A stretch of DNA of 64,000 bases from Berberis thunbergii (lineage: Eukaryota > Streptophyta > Magnoliopsida > Ranunculales > Berberidaceae), in contig QNQO01000815.1 in the NCBI GenBank assembly GCA_003290165.1, positions 248,001 to 312,000 of the forward strand. Reading direction: 5' to 3'. A program made the position numbers and the translations under genes. How positions within the stretch are numbered: position 1 is the stretch's first letter; every line of letters starts with the position of its first letter. Below are positions 11,975 to 21,564 of this stretch, in pieces. The notes under the pieces were generated by a model that saw only the letters and a list, made by a program, of their open reading frames with translations, had not been told where the DNA came from and made no database searches.

Positions 11975-12169
11975 GGTATTGGAAATGGCATTCTGCTTGG
12001 TGCTGTTGTTACAACCCCTGAGATTGCACAGGTCTTGACGCATCATAGTTACTTCAACACCTTTGGTGGAAATCCCGTATGTACAGCTGTTGGCCATGCA
12101 GTTTTGAAAGTAATTGAGAAAAGAAAAGCTCCAGGAGGATGCAATGGACTACACAATGTCGAATTGTAA
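11975..12169 (+). pseudogene. Captured exon of an AGT2-type class III aminotransferase
   Basis: One exon after a consensus acceptor encodes [20 protein letters not shown], then [20 protein letters not shown] and VIEKRKAP. From memory this matches the region after the PLP-lysine in mitochondrial alanine:glyoxylate aminotransferase 2 homologues. The PLP-lysine itself lies upstream in the family and is not seen here. After VIEKRK the sequence leaves the family and stops at TAA (12,167-12,169). It is the third recognised gene fragment in the CACTA element and cannot encode an enzyme. Confidence 0.85.
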
Positions 12170-12300
12170 ATGCTGTTGTTTCTGCTGTAATGAATTGATG
12201 CACGTGCTGTAATGAATTGTGAATGATCTAAAATTTATGCTATAATGAATTGTAAATGTTGCTGCTGTAATGAATTGCTTGAAAGCAATTGCTGGAATTT
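12170..12300. repeat. Short direct repeats (GCTGTAATGAATTG) near the CACTA right end
   Basis: The motif GCTGTAATGAATTG and close variants (GCTATAATGAATTG) occur about four times, and TGATGCACGTGCTG recurs at about 12,196 and 12,379. Sub-terminal repeats of this kind are common in CACTA elements, where they may bind transposase. That role is inferred. Confidence 0.55.
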
Positions 12301-12479
12301 GTTGATCAGAGGTTGTAAATGTTGTTTTTAAATTTAATAAAAAGTCATATTAAATTTTAATTACCTGATGCAAGAATTGATGCACGTGCTGAATTATACT
12401 TACCTATAAGATGTAATCAAAAGTATAAAAAAAAAAAAAATAAAATAAAATAAAATAAAATCCTATGTATACTTACTTA

Positions 12480-12613
12480 CTATAGCGGTTTTAAAACGCT
12501 ATAATAGACCCTGGGTCTATTATAGCGGCGGCAAACATAGCGTTTATTAAAACGCTATGGTATCCTACCATAGCGTTTTTGAAACGCTATGAATGACCTT
12601 TTTTCTTATAGTG
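12480..12613. repeat. CACTA right sub-terminal palindromic repeats and terminal inverted repeat
   Basis: Units of the form ATAGCGTTTT and AAACGCTAT alternate in opposite orientation at least four times (for example at 12,484-12,502 and 12,569-12,590), making nested palindromes. The last bases, TTTTTTCTTATAGTG, are the terminal inverted repeat. Dense inverted sub-terminal repeats are typical of CACTA transposase-binding regions. Confidence 0.8.
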
Positions 12614-12616
12614 CAT
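12614..12616. repeat. Target-site duplication CAT (right)
   Basis: This matches CAT at 7,118-7,120. Removing the element and one copy rejoins the interrupted gypsy sequence. Confidence 0.85.
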
Positions 12617-14142
12617 GCAAGACGTATATCAGTTCTCTTGTTCGCTCGTTTAACCCGGTGGTAGCATTCGCCTTCTCTTTCCTTTTAGAATGTTTATCTT
12701 TCAGCTCAATGAACTCTCTGAGTCATCCTTTCTGGATATGGTGCTCGATTTCGTCTTTCAAGTTGTAGCAATCCTCGGTGTCGTGCCCGTGGTTTTTGTG
12801 GAAAGAGCAATATTTGCTCTTATCTTGCCCATCTAGATCTCCTCACATCTTGGGTGGCTATTTGATGTCCTCCCATTTTGTCATGGCCTTCGGGACTTCA
12901 GCTAGACTTATTTTTGAAGTCGTGGACGGTTTGTACATCGTGTTGATTGCATTTATGGACCATTTATATCTGGATCTTTCGGATTGTATCTTTTTGAATT
13001 CTTGTCTGTTGAACTCGAACTTGCCATTGGTCTGATGCCTTTTCGACTGGCAATTATTTTTTCGAGGTTTGTCGTCACTTCATTTTTCTTATCTCTTTTC
13101 TCGACTTGCTTAGGAAGGTTTTTTCTCAGATTCGTTCTTTTTCTTAGTAGCCAACATCCCCTCGAGGGTGATGTATTTTTGGTTGGTCTTCAATAGAGTC
13201 GTCGTGTTCTTTGAGGGGTCCTAGTTCAGAGAGTTGTAAAATGACCCTATTTTCAATCTGGAAGTGAAGGTGGCAATGGCCATGTCATCACTGCATCTGT
13301 CAATCATAGTTAACTCGTTAGTAAAATGAGTAACGTACTCCCTGATGGTTTCCTTAGGTTTTTGCTTGATGTATAGCAAGTAGTGTGAACCTTTTCTCAT
13401 CTGATGATTGCCAATGAATCTATTGATGAACGCAGTGGCTAACGCTTGGAAAGATTCTATCAACCTAGGTTGTAGACTGTTTAATTAGCTTATAGCCGCA
13501 GACTTGAGGCTGGTTGGAAAAGTTCGGCACAGAATAGACTATGTGCTTTCTTTCAGGGCCATCATGTGATGTAAATGCCACAGATGGTATGTTGGATTGG
13601 TATTTCCATCATAAGTTTCAAACTTTGGAGGAATGAACTTTTTGGTAGAGGGGTTCTCATGAGTGCATTGGAGAATAGCGATCTGGCCAATCCGTAAAGC
13701 ACATTGAGTCCGTAACTCCAATTCAAAATGAATCTGGTGGAGGAATTTCATCGTAACCATCTCCATGTGGTAAACTGCTTTCAAGGTTTGGTTGTCAAAG
13801 TTTTGCAGGATCTTCATTGTTCTCTCTAACATGGTTGGCAGAGTTATGTTGTGGTGGTGTTTAGATGTGGTTGGCAGATTGGGCACGCTCCTGGGTGAGT
13901 TTGTCCACAACTTTAATCAGATGATCCATTTGGGCCATGAGTTGATCCATGCAGGGATCTGCTACTATACCGCTAGATGTCTGAGACGATTAAGCCACCA
14001 TTCCATGTTGTAATACTGCATTACCTGGCATACTTAACTCGGTTGTTGCTGGGTTTGGAACATGCATTATTGGTAACTCAGCTTCACCAGTACAAGGGTT
14101 GCATTGATTGTTGTTGAGTTGGGGATTTGTAGAATGTTCCAT
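12617..14142 (-). pseudogene. Ty3/gypsy gag remnant
   Basis: Read on the minus strand, a start at 14,142 (MEHSTNPQLNNNQ) leads to a capsid-like region with KKFIPPKFETYDGNTNPTYH and LWHLHHMMALKEST near 13,560-13,660. This continues after a frameshift as SFQALATAFINRFIGNHQMR and a KPKETIREYVTHF stretch (13,463-13,221). A zinc-knuckle-like segment, [20 protein letters not shown], lies near 12,760-12,830. This order is typical of plant gypsy gag proteins. In-frame stops and frameshifts are present. The frame then runs into the CACTA insertion, and pol resumes beyond it at 7,120. Confidence 0.85.
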
Positions 14143-14219
14143 TTTCCCTAACTTTTTTTGTTGCTGATTAGAACTAAGAAATATCCAACTACAAACTCTC
14201 TTTCAGAAAGGAAATTATC

Positions 14220-14242
14220 GTTCCCCACGAACAAAGCCAAAT
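14220..14242 (-). other. Degenerate tRNA primer-binding site of the gypsy element
   Basis: On the minus strand, ATTTGGCTTTGTTCGTGGGG follows the LTR end. It resembles the TTTGGCGCCGTCTGTGGGGA context that follows the 5' LTR in many plant gypsy elements, with several substitutions. Confidence 0.5.
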
Positions 14243-14780
14243 TGATGCATCCACATTTGGTCTCCTAGAAATTTGACCTGCAAAACAAGGCTTAGATTGC
14301 CAAAGACCACCTTTTTGGTGGTCGTAGGAACTCCGATGCTTAAGTAAGTAAATTTGTAGGAGATAGCTTAATTTAAACAGAGTTCAGTTAAACTTGCATA
14401 CCTTTGTTGAATGTTCCATTTACCTTATATAGTGGTCATTATTAATTCTTTGTGTGACTTAAGCATGTAAGGCTTGACGAGGGGAGTTGTTCTCTATAAC
14501 AGTTTCCTCTTTTAGGGAGATACGTCCTTGGGGAAGTAACTCCCGCCATGACTTGTTTCTTTTGCAACGTTTCTCCTCTTTAAGGGAGAGATTTGTTGGG
14601 CCTTGATTTGGGCCTCTGACTATGATCTATTTTGAAGGGTCCTTTTTGGGATTTAATGGTTGGATCTGTCTTTTTAGACTTTGTGAGTCGGCCTTTAATT
14701 GAAATGTTTAGTCCTCATGATAAGTGATCTTTGTCACGTGTACGGTCGTGATGATAGTCTGATTTGATGTATCATCAACA
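14243..14780 (-). repeat. 5' LTR of the minus-strand gypsy element (approximate)
   Basis: The inner end is TGATGCATCCACATTTGG in plus orientation, next to the primer-binding-site remnant. Diverged similarity to 21,565-22,190 runs through several blocks: TGATGC.TCCA, CAAGACCACC with GGTGGTCG / GGTGGCCG, ACTCCGATxCTTA, and the CACxTGTACGG block. The outer end (ATCATCAACA) is an estimate. Confidence 0.5.
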
Positions 14781-15553
14781 ACGTTATTCTCAGATGTCTC
14801 AAAAGGAATGGGGTTCAGTTTTTATAAAGTGCATTAATAAGATTGGCGTAGTGTAAAGACCCGTGATTTTGTATGGTTAGTTGCTTCAAGCAACACTTCG
14901 ATTCCTTATGGTGCATGTTGGTTTCACTCCTACAGTGGTGTAAATACAGTAAACTCCTCCTTCATAAAGTATATTACATTATCATTATCCTAGAAAAAAG
15001 TTTATTTAAAATATATCGAACATTATGTGACTTCAGGTTACTAGATGGCCCGCATATGTGATGCGCGTGTTACACTACCTAATTGTATTTTACATCAAAT
15101 ATAATTTAACATCTAATCTAGCTATTAATAAGGAAAGTCATGCTTTTCTTCACTAATAACTAATAACATTAGAACAAAATGTTTGAGATTACAAAATTTT
15201 GTTGCAAGTTTTTTTTTCCAATGATTAAGTTGCATATATTAAAAGGAAGATTGAAATGAACAAGAAGAAGAAAAGAGAAATGAAATTGCTCTGATACCAT
15301 GATAGCTTCTAAGAGAAGTTATGAACAAAAGTTCTATGGTATTTGATATCAGTAAAATGTACCTCATATACTGCTTATATAGGCAGCTTATGTAGTCATC
15401 TCAAGAGAATATAAGTAAATGAATAGCTGCCATAACAAACTAACAAACAGCAGCATTTGAGCTAATAACCTATCTAGCTATTTTACTTAACATAGTGTAT
15501 CAAGGACATTTGAGAAAACTCTTTCCTCCCCTTTTCTAGATTAAAGAACTAAC
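14781..15553. other. Intergenic sequence, nothing recognised
   Basis: AT-rich sequence with only short random frames. No gene, RNA or clear repeat was recognised between the gypsy LTR and the LINE target-site duplication. Confidence 0.4.
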
Positions 15554-15567
15554 CAACAGCCATTGTT
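15554..15567. repeat. Target-site duplication of LINE (left)
   Basis: CAACAGCCATTGTT here is repeated exactly at 18,250-18,263. The left copy runs straight into a T tract, the complement of the LINE poly(A) tail. Confidence 0.85.
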
Positions 15568-15593
15568 TTTTTTTTTTTGGAAAGTGGGGGTTT

Positions 15594-16016
15594 TTAGGAT
15601 CCCTGAATCTTATACTGATAAAAATAATGATGATGATAAAGTTTACAGTCGCTCATACGTTCACTCGTTTCATCATCTGCAAACCAATAAACTTGCTGCA
15701 AAGCTTCAACAAAGAACCTAAGTAGTTCTAGATTCACCGTCTCCAGGTTAGGGAGTAACCTTGCAAAGTGTTCTGCTACTAAAGTGGTTGCATGATAAAC
15801 CTGCCATAGCTTTTCTTCCTCGTAATTACCAAACAATCCTTTAATCACTCTCATGACCTGATTTATATCTAATGTGGGCTCCAGGATGTATGAGAAGTCG
15901 TCGTAAAGAATCGAAACACAATGGATCAAGATATAGAAACCATTGAATTCTAGCACTAATCTAGCATCCCTACAAGTTTCTAATAAGCATTTGCATTCTA
16001 CCTGTATTATCATCAT
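15594..16016 (-). CDS. 140-codon ORF of unknown origin in the LINE 3' part
   Basis: This frame follows the ORF1 stop (16,020-16,022) in phase, after one CTG codon. It has a protein-like composition: an amphipathic N-terminal part (CKCLLETCRDARLVLEFNG), then EEEKLWQVYHATTLVAEHF, then LELLRFFVEALQQVYWFADD. I recognise no domain. It occupies the position where ORF2 would start but has no endonuclease motif. It could be captured host sequence or an atypical ORF1 extension. Expression is unproven. Confidence 0.35.
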   Translation of the reverse strand: MMIIQVECKCLLETCRDARLVLEFNGFYILIHCVSILYDDFSYILEPTLDINQVMRVIKGLFGNYEEEKLWQVYHATTLVAEHFARLLPNLETVNLELLRFFVEALQQVYWFADDETSERMSDCKLYHHHYFYQYKIQGS

Positions 16017-16019
16017 CAG

Positions 16020-17936
16020 TTACCTGAATTTATGATTTGTCTTCTTGCTTTGAGAAAACCTTCGAGGAACATACTTCGTGGGGGGTTGTATTGTGGTAAC
16101 CTCATGATCTTCTTCAATAGTGTTTTGCCCCACCTTTGCTGCTTTCGCTTCAAGTAAGCTTTTAATTTCGGTGACCAATGCATCCCTGCCTATTCTTGCA
16201 ATTTCTGAATTCAAAACATTGATGTCTTAGGGTGTTAGCCAATCCATGGCCGCCGTTGGATCATCCCCTTGTCTTCCATCAGTTATCTCTCGTCCTACTT
16301 CAGGAAGTTTAGAAGCTGATTTTGAGGTTGCATCAACCTCTTCACTGCATCTTTCCTTACGTGGTGTTGTTAATTCTTTTCCTATATGGTTATCCTTCGG
16401 GTCAGTTTCCTGTAGCACTATTTGTTGGCTATTCTCATCATTCGGCTGCTGCTCTACCTTTTGTAGGTTACTTCCTTTGGCATTCTCCTTATTGGCTAAC
16501 TGTTGTTTAGTAACGCTTGCTGCATTACCAGGATCAGTCTGCGCTACATCCCCAGTAATCCTGTGAAGAGTCTTTCTCAAAGACTTCATAGTGTCGGCTG
16601 GACTAGTTGTCTCATTCTCCCGCGCTAGACATTCAAAAGCATTAGAAGTGACTAGATGGCCATTTGTTGGTTCTAGTTCTGGTACTGGTACTGGTACAGG
16701 GTCACTCGACTGTTGAGACTCCTCCACAATTGCGAGTTGCATATTTGCATTCATTGAGCCATTCGACTGCATAGTTTCCTCCACATTAGTATATTGCTTA
16801 TTGCCTGGAGCATTGGTGCTAGGTACCTCACTAGTATCTATCTGTGGTTCACGAGTTGCACCCTCTATAGTCAATGCATTGCTAATTTCTCTCTTACCAT
16901 GAACTACAGTCCAGCCTTCCTCATTGTCTTGCTTAGGTTGTTGGTTCCTATCAACTGGCTTCTAGGCCTTGTGCTCGGTGTTTCTGATCGGGGTTTGTTT
17001 CATGCATTGTTGCTTGGAGTGGCCAAAGACAACACATGTATTGCATTTGGTTGGAACCCATGCATACTCGACATCCACTATCCTCGTGCTCGAGTCATTT
17101 ATCACCACTGGAACTTCTCTTGTCAACTGAGTTTGGACGTTGATTTCAACACAGACCCTGGCGTAGGCTTTCCTAGTTCCTTCTTCGGTTGCCTTATTGA
17201 GCATGATGGGCACTCCAATTACACTCGCAATCCGTTGAATTCCCGCAGGATTCCATAGGAATAATGGTATTCTCTTGAGCGTAACCCAGATAGGTATCGA
17301 GGTGAAAGCTTATGCTTCCTCATCCATTGTAGGAGATCACGTTCGAATAATGAACAGTCTGCTTGCTATATGCAGGGAACCCATCTCTAAGACTTTGTTC
17401 CCATCTCCTTCATCCTTGAACTTGAATACAAAGTTCTTGTCTCCATGGATACTCATCTCAAAGTTCCTGGTTCCCCAAGTTTTGATTAGTGTGTCCTTAA
17501 CAAAACTGTATCCTAGCTTCTTCCCCACAAATCGTCCGATTATGAGCTGTTCACATTCATTGATTCTTTGAGCGAACTCTGATGTGTGGACCTTTACAAT
17601 CTTCTTGCCATTTACGACCGTAGGTGGCTCATATTGAAGCTTGGTCGATCCAGCATATCTACCTTGTCTCAGTTTTGAAGCCCAGGATGCTACATTGCTT
17701 CCTGGATTGATCCCTGGATTGCTATCTGGCTTGGTTCCTAGGATGCTTCCTGGATTGCTATCTGGCTTGGTTCCTGGGATGCTTCCTGGATTGCTTCCTA
17801 GAAAACTCCCAGGATTGCTCCCTTGGTTGTTATTCATAGGCGCACCATTGCCATTGAATGTATCTTTTTGCAAGGGTTGCGTGCTCTCTTCTATGCTCTG
17901 AACTAAACCTAGTCTAGGGTCCCGAAGCAGCCACAA
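16020..17936 (-). pseudogene. LINE ORF1 (DUF4283 + zinc knuckle), interrupted
   Basis: The reading starts near 17,936; the true start is unclear. It first gives a repetitive linker of SNPGS / TKPDSNPGS units (about 17,700-17,840), then a DUF4283-like region with RINECEQLIIGRFVGKKLGY and FKFKDEGDGNKVLEM. After a frame change near 17,340 it continues as IPIWVTLKRIPLFLWNPAGI and the zinc knuckle CNTCVVFGHSKQQC (about 17,020-17,060). Another frame change near 16,960 leads to a polar, low-complexity tail (16,874-16,227) ending MDWLTP and a TAA. The same frame runs on for about 69 codons to 16,020. Plant LINE ORF1 proteins are nucleic-acid-binding. At least one stop and two frame changes make this copy defective. 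Confidence 0.75.
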
Positions 17937-18249
17937 TATAATCTCATCTTGCTCTTTGCTCAGAGATCATAAACATCTCTGTAACATAGACTTTGCGCCG
18001 CTTTCTTCTTCTCTTCTGTCAATAGTGGTCGATGCAGATCCCCTTTCAAGAGTTTGAGTTCCTCCACGAGGGGGGATGGAGGATACCCAATTGTCCTGGT
18101 CCTTGGTCAATGTCATGGATCAAACAGCATCAGCAAGGAGCATTGTGGTGATGAACAAACCCTAGAATCGCCACTGTTGTTGTTGTTGTTGTTGCTGTTG
18201 GGCTTGTTGAGCAGTAAAGTATGCAATTTCACATTTAGTTCTTGTAAGT

Positions 18250-18263
18250 CAACAGCCATTGTT
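18250..18263. repeat. Target-site duplication of LINE (right)
   Basis: CAACAGCCATTGTT is identical to 15,554-15,567 and marks the 5' end of the minus-strand LINE. Confidence 0.85.
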
Positions 18264-18931
18264 ATGGCTTATTTAATCCATCCTGCAAAAGAAAAGGCTA
18301 GTGTCAGATCCAATACTCACGTTAAGCCTCTTCCATGGAAGTATTTTTTTTTAAATGATACTTCCATGGAGATGTCCACTCAAAGGACGGGAAAAAAGGG
18401 GATCAAGGATATGAACACAGTTCACTGTAATAAAATGCACTAACAAGCATTAAAAAAGAATGCCACCATGACAAAAGATCTCCATATGGAGCTTAGTACC
18501 GGACTTGAACTTGCATACAGCTCAGAGAAGTATGATTCTGGAAATTGACACTTAATACCTAAAGAATGGCATATGGGATACGTTATTAATACTATCCATG
18601 TCTCTAACGATACATGCATAAAACAGTCTGGTGATCATTAACAGAACTAACACTGGTATATGTTTTTTGATACCAGTAAACTGACAACCGTGAGCGAAAA
18701 AGAAAAAAATATTTCCCCGAACTTGATAAATATTGAGATCAACATGGTCACCATAAAAAACATCAAAGATTTGAGTGGAATTCAATAATAACAGCATGAA
18801 GGGGGGAAATACCTTTGAATAAACATCATTAAAATACAATGCTAGAGATGAGTTTACGAAAGCAGCTGAACTGAATTCTCAATTTTCTGACATGTGAAAA
18901 AGAACACAACATTTAACATGTTTGAACTAAC
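18264..18931. other. Non-coding sequence below the PGAP1-like relic
   Basis: A 95-codon minus-strand frame (18,839-18,552) is hydrophobic in parts (FPPFMLLLLNST) and lies where later exons of the PGAP1-like gene would be expected. I could not match it to that family with confidence. Nothing else is supported. Confidence 0.3.
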
Positions 18932-21183
18932 CAGTTTTTGTATGTCTAATCATCGCCTCCTCCCATCCATTGCAGAAACAGTAAAAGTAGTTGTCCGAAA
19001 GTCCAAGTCCTTCTCATGGCCATCACTGCTCCAGCGAGTGGTGTTAGGACAAGGGGAGAAATAAAGTCTCTCCTTGAGATTCTGCAAGCATGATATATAG
19101 ACAATAAAAACTCTTAATATACAGAAGAGTTACATTAACGAAGATAAGAACTGACAATCTCTTAATAACCAGCAATTGTTTCTCACCCTCTGTGGAAACA
19201 TGCTTGGAAAGCTTAGATTGTTGTACCTGACTCATCCAATTACAGCTACGAAGCATTTTTATAAATACAAAGAGTCTTTTATGCGTGCTTGCAAATGGTT
19301 GGCCAATTTCTGAATCTATCAGGCTTAGAAGTGTGTGTGACACCTGCATTAAGAATATATAAATTCATACAAACCTGGAAAACACCCTGATGAAAATGTT
19401 TGAAGAAATTCATTGCGGAAAGAACAACCCCTAAAGGAGCATTCAGGAGTATTCCCTGGAATGCATGCACTGTACTCTGGGAAATGTGGAACGGTGGAAG
19501 AATTCTGGAGTAGGGAAAAATTCCTTGTGTATAGAACAACCCCTCCCTAGGATGAACGCATTGCGCTCCAGGAAATGTGGAATGGTGGAAGAATTTTGGA
19601 GTAGGGATGAATGGTAGAAAATAAGAGATCCTTGAATGGATTTTTAAATCCCTCAGTGGAGGCACTGACCACCTAATGGATTTTTAAATCCTGTTTTACT
19701 AAAATTTAAGGGCAGTAGTTGACAATGGAGTTGCGTAGAGGTATCTCCTAGTTAGTTAGTTCATATGATAAGGTGATTGGAATTTTCACTGAGACATTCC
19801 AAAGTTTTCCTTCTTGGATAGTTTGTGGAAAGAAGTCTCACCAGTCTCCATCAGGTCTGTGGTTTGGAAAAAGACCGTACTCAAGAATGCAGATAGCGTG
19901 GTCTTGTGTGGGCTCTGGCCAAGTTAATCAAACCAAGATTATCTTCGAATTCATTGCCATTTAGGCACCTTTGTAGTGGATTGAGCATGTCCAGAGTGGG
20001 TGGAAGAAGCAATCAAGCTGGAAACTCACACATATTATTTGCAGTTATCACAAAGATCATCTTTGTGCCCTATGCCATTGGTTGGGGTATTTGAATACAG
20101 GGGAACACAAGAGTATACAGAAACAAAGCAATGGTGGTAAGGGCTGTTATTTATGGAGATTTCTCTTTATCGAGGAGGAGTCCATTTCAAGTGTTTCCTA
20201 GTTCATTGAGGGAACACTGTAATGCAGAAATGAAGGCTCCTTAGAACTGTCACAGTTTCAAGAACGCACATTTCTGGCAACAATACAAAACTAACAAAAA
20301 CGGATAAAGAAATATCATATGAAGAAAACTTGATGAATTCTAATGAGACTTTGATTAACCTGTACAACTACTTGATTACACCATAAAATAACTTGGTGAT
20401 CCGTCGACAGCCACACATTCTTCATGCCTGTGCTACTTGATGAATTCAATGCATTGAACGATATAGCAGGTGGATGCACATAAACACTTTGTCCGATATA
20501 ATGAAGCAATTGGCATATCCACAAAACTTACTGGTGTGGGCTTGAAAGAGTGAGGATTGTTTCAACGGAACCCTTCTTTAAATCTGGATGAACAACTACA
20601 GTTCTTGCTACAAAACCACCAAGCGAATGACCAACAAGTATTACACTTCTAGGCAGGTTTCTAGAGGATTCAACACCTTCCTTAGACAAAGCCGCATGAG
20701 ACTCCTTATATTGATCCAGAATCTGTATGCACATTAGTACATCATGCATGGTTGATAATTGCTAACCTTGAAATCACAGACATCAGGGATAACTAGCACT
20801 AGACAACAAGTTTTGCAATCGTGATGAAGCCTCGTTTTAATGAAAATTAATACTTGGGACACGAATAGATATGTGCAGTAATTTATTCAGTGGATGCTAA
20901 ATTGTCATCTAATCTAAAAGCTTAAAGCATTCAGAAAAGGAAAATTGTGCATTCAACTAAACATCAGATTATAATAAACACAGCATTAGGAGGAAAAACT
21001 TGCCTGATTGTAGCTACCTCTATTGCTTGGAATGAAAAGAACCAGAACACCAGAGAGCTTCTTAAGATGCTCCTCATTGCCTATATCGTTCTGTCCCTAG
21101 TCACGATACAAGAACAATTCATACTTGGTTCTACTTGACACATTCGGTGTAGAGATCGAAACGAAACTAGGCCACATGTAAGT
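18932..21183 (-). pseudogene. PGAP1-like GPI inositol-deacylase, decayed partial gene
   Basis: Five minus-strand exon pieces match the plant PGAP1 homologue, an ER lipase-like protein that deacylates GPI-anchor inositol. About 21,183-21,004 has TYMWPSFVS, HLKKLSGVLVLFIPSNRGSY. 20,722-20,532 has LPRSVILVGHSLGGFVAR with the GHSLGG nucleophile elbow, then SVETILTLSSPH. About 20,432-20,360 has STGMKNVWLSTDHQVILWCN. 19,343-19,187 has VSHTLLSLIDSEIGQPF. 19,081-18,932 has RWSSDGHEKDL and TTTFTVSAMDGRRR. There is an in-frame TAG at 21,097-21,099 and a TGA at 18,950-18,952 where the family has tryptophan. Between the first two pieces, family sequence is missing, and the first piece ends at a GC donor. 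The N-terminus and the long C-terminal membrane part are absent. Confidence 0.8.
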
Positions 21184-21564
21184 TATATCGCATTCGTCCA
21201 GTGTAAATAGCACCACAGTTGCACTTCTCCAAATTGCTCCTAAACTCCACATTTTAGATCTAAACAAGATGAAATGAATCCACTTACAGTGTTTAAAGAA
21301 ATCAAATATAATTAATAATGCTCGTTTTGGTTAGTGAGGTTGAACCGTGTGTTGTGCATCTTTGAATATCCACGTAGCGGGAAATGGGTTAGTCTTTGGT
21401 TTGGTTTGCCTTATCCGGGGGAGTAGAGCCTGTGTAAAAGAATGAGCATCATTGTGATTTGATTTAGTTCAGGTTAGAAATCGAATCGAATGGAGAAACA
21501 AAAAGTGGTTATTTGGTTTCGATTGATCAATATACATAATTGGTTCGAATTTATGCAATGTATC
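21184..21564. other. Intergenic, nothing recognised
   Basis: AT-rich sequence without a supported gene or clear repeat. Confidence 0.4.

Larger units (their letters stand above)
7121..12613 (+). mobile_element. Non-autonomous CACTA transposon with captured gene fragments (Pack-CACTA)
   Basis: The left end is CACTACAAGAAAAATACT and the right end is TTTTTTCTTATAGTG, whose reverse complement is CACTATAAGAAAAAA. These are CACTA-family terminal inverted repeats, flanked by a perfect 3 bp duplication. The length is 5,493 bases. No transposase is seen, so it must depend on a helper. Inside, all on the plus strand, are exon-intron pieces of plastid G6PD (8,490-9,208), the sirtuin SRT1 (10,052-11,400) and an AGT2-type aminotransferase (11,975-12,169). 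Retained introns mean capture at the DNA level rather than by retroposition. It sits inside a minus-strand gypsy element, so it inserted after that element. Confidence 0.9.
15568..18249 (-). mobile_element. LINE retrotransposon copy, ORF1 only
   Basis: The element lies on the minus strand, with a poly(A) tail shown as a T tract at 15,566-15,578 and a perfect 14 bp duplication at both ends. The 2.7 kb body has a 5' leader with a GTT/AAC microsatellite (about 18,176-18,200) and an ORF1 with DUF4283 and zinc-knuckle regions. No endonuclease or reverse transcriptase (ORF2) is present. The copy therefore lacks its own replication enzymes and was presumably mobilised in trans by a related LINE. The exact duplication suggests a fairly recent insertion. 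Confidence 0.88.

Noticed and set aside
16246..16566. 106-codon plus-strand frame
   Set aside because: It is antisense to the LINE ORF1 tail.
19279..19665. 128-codon minus-strand frame
   Set aside because: Only its last part overlaps the PGAP1-like exon; the rest is intron sequence with internal repeats (SRILPPFHIS-type) and no family match.
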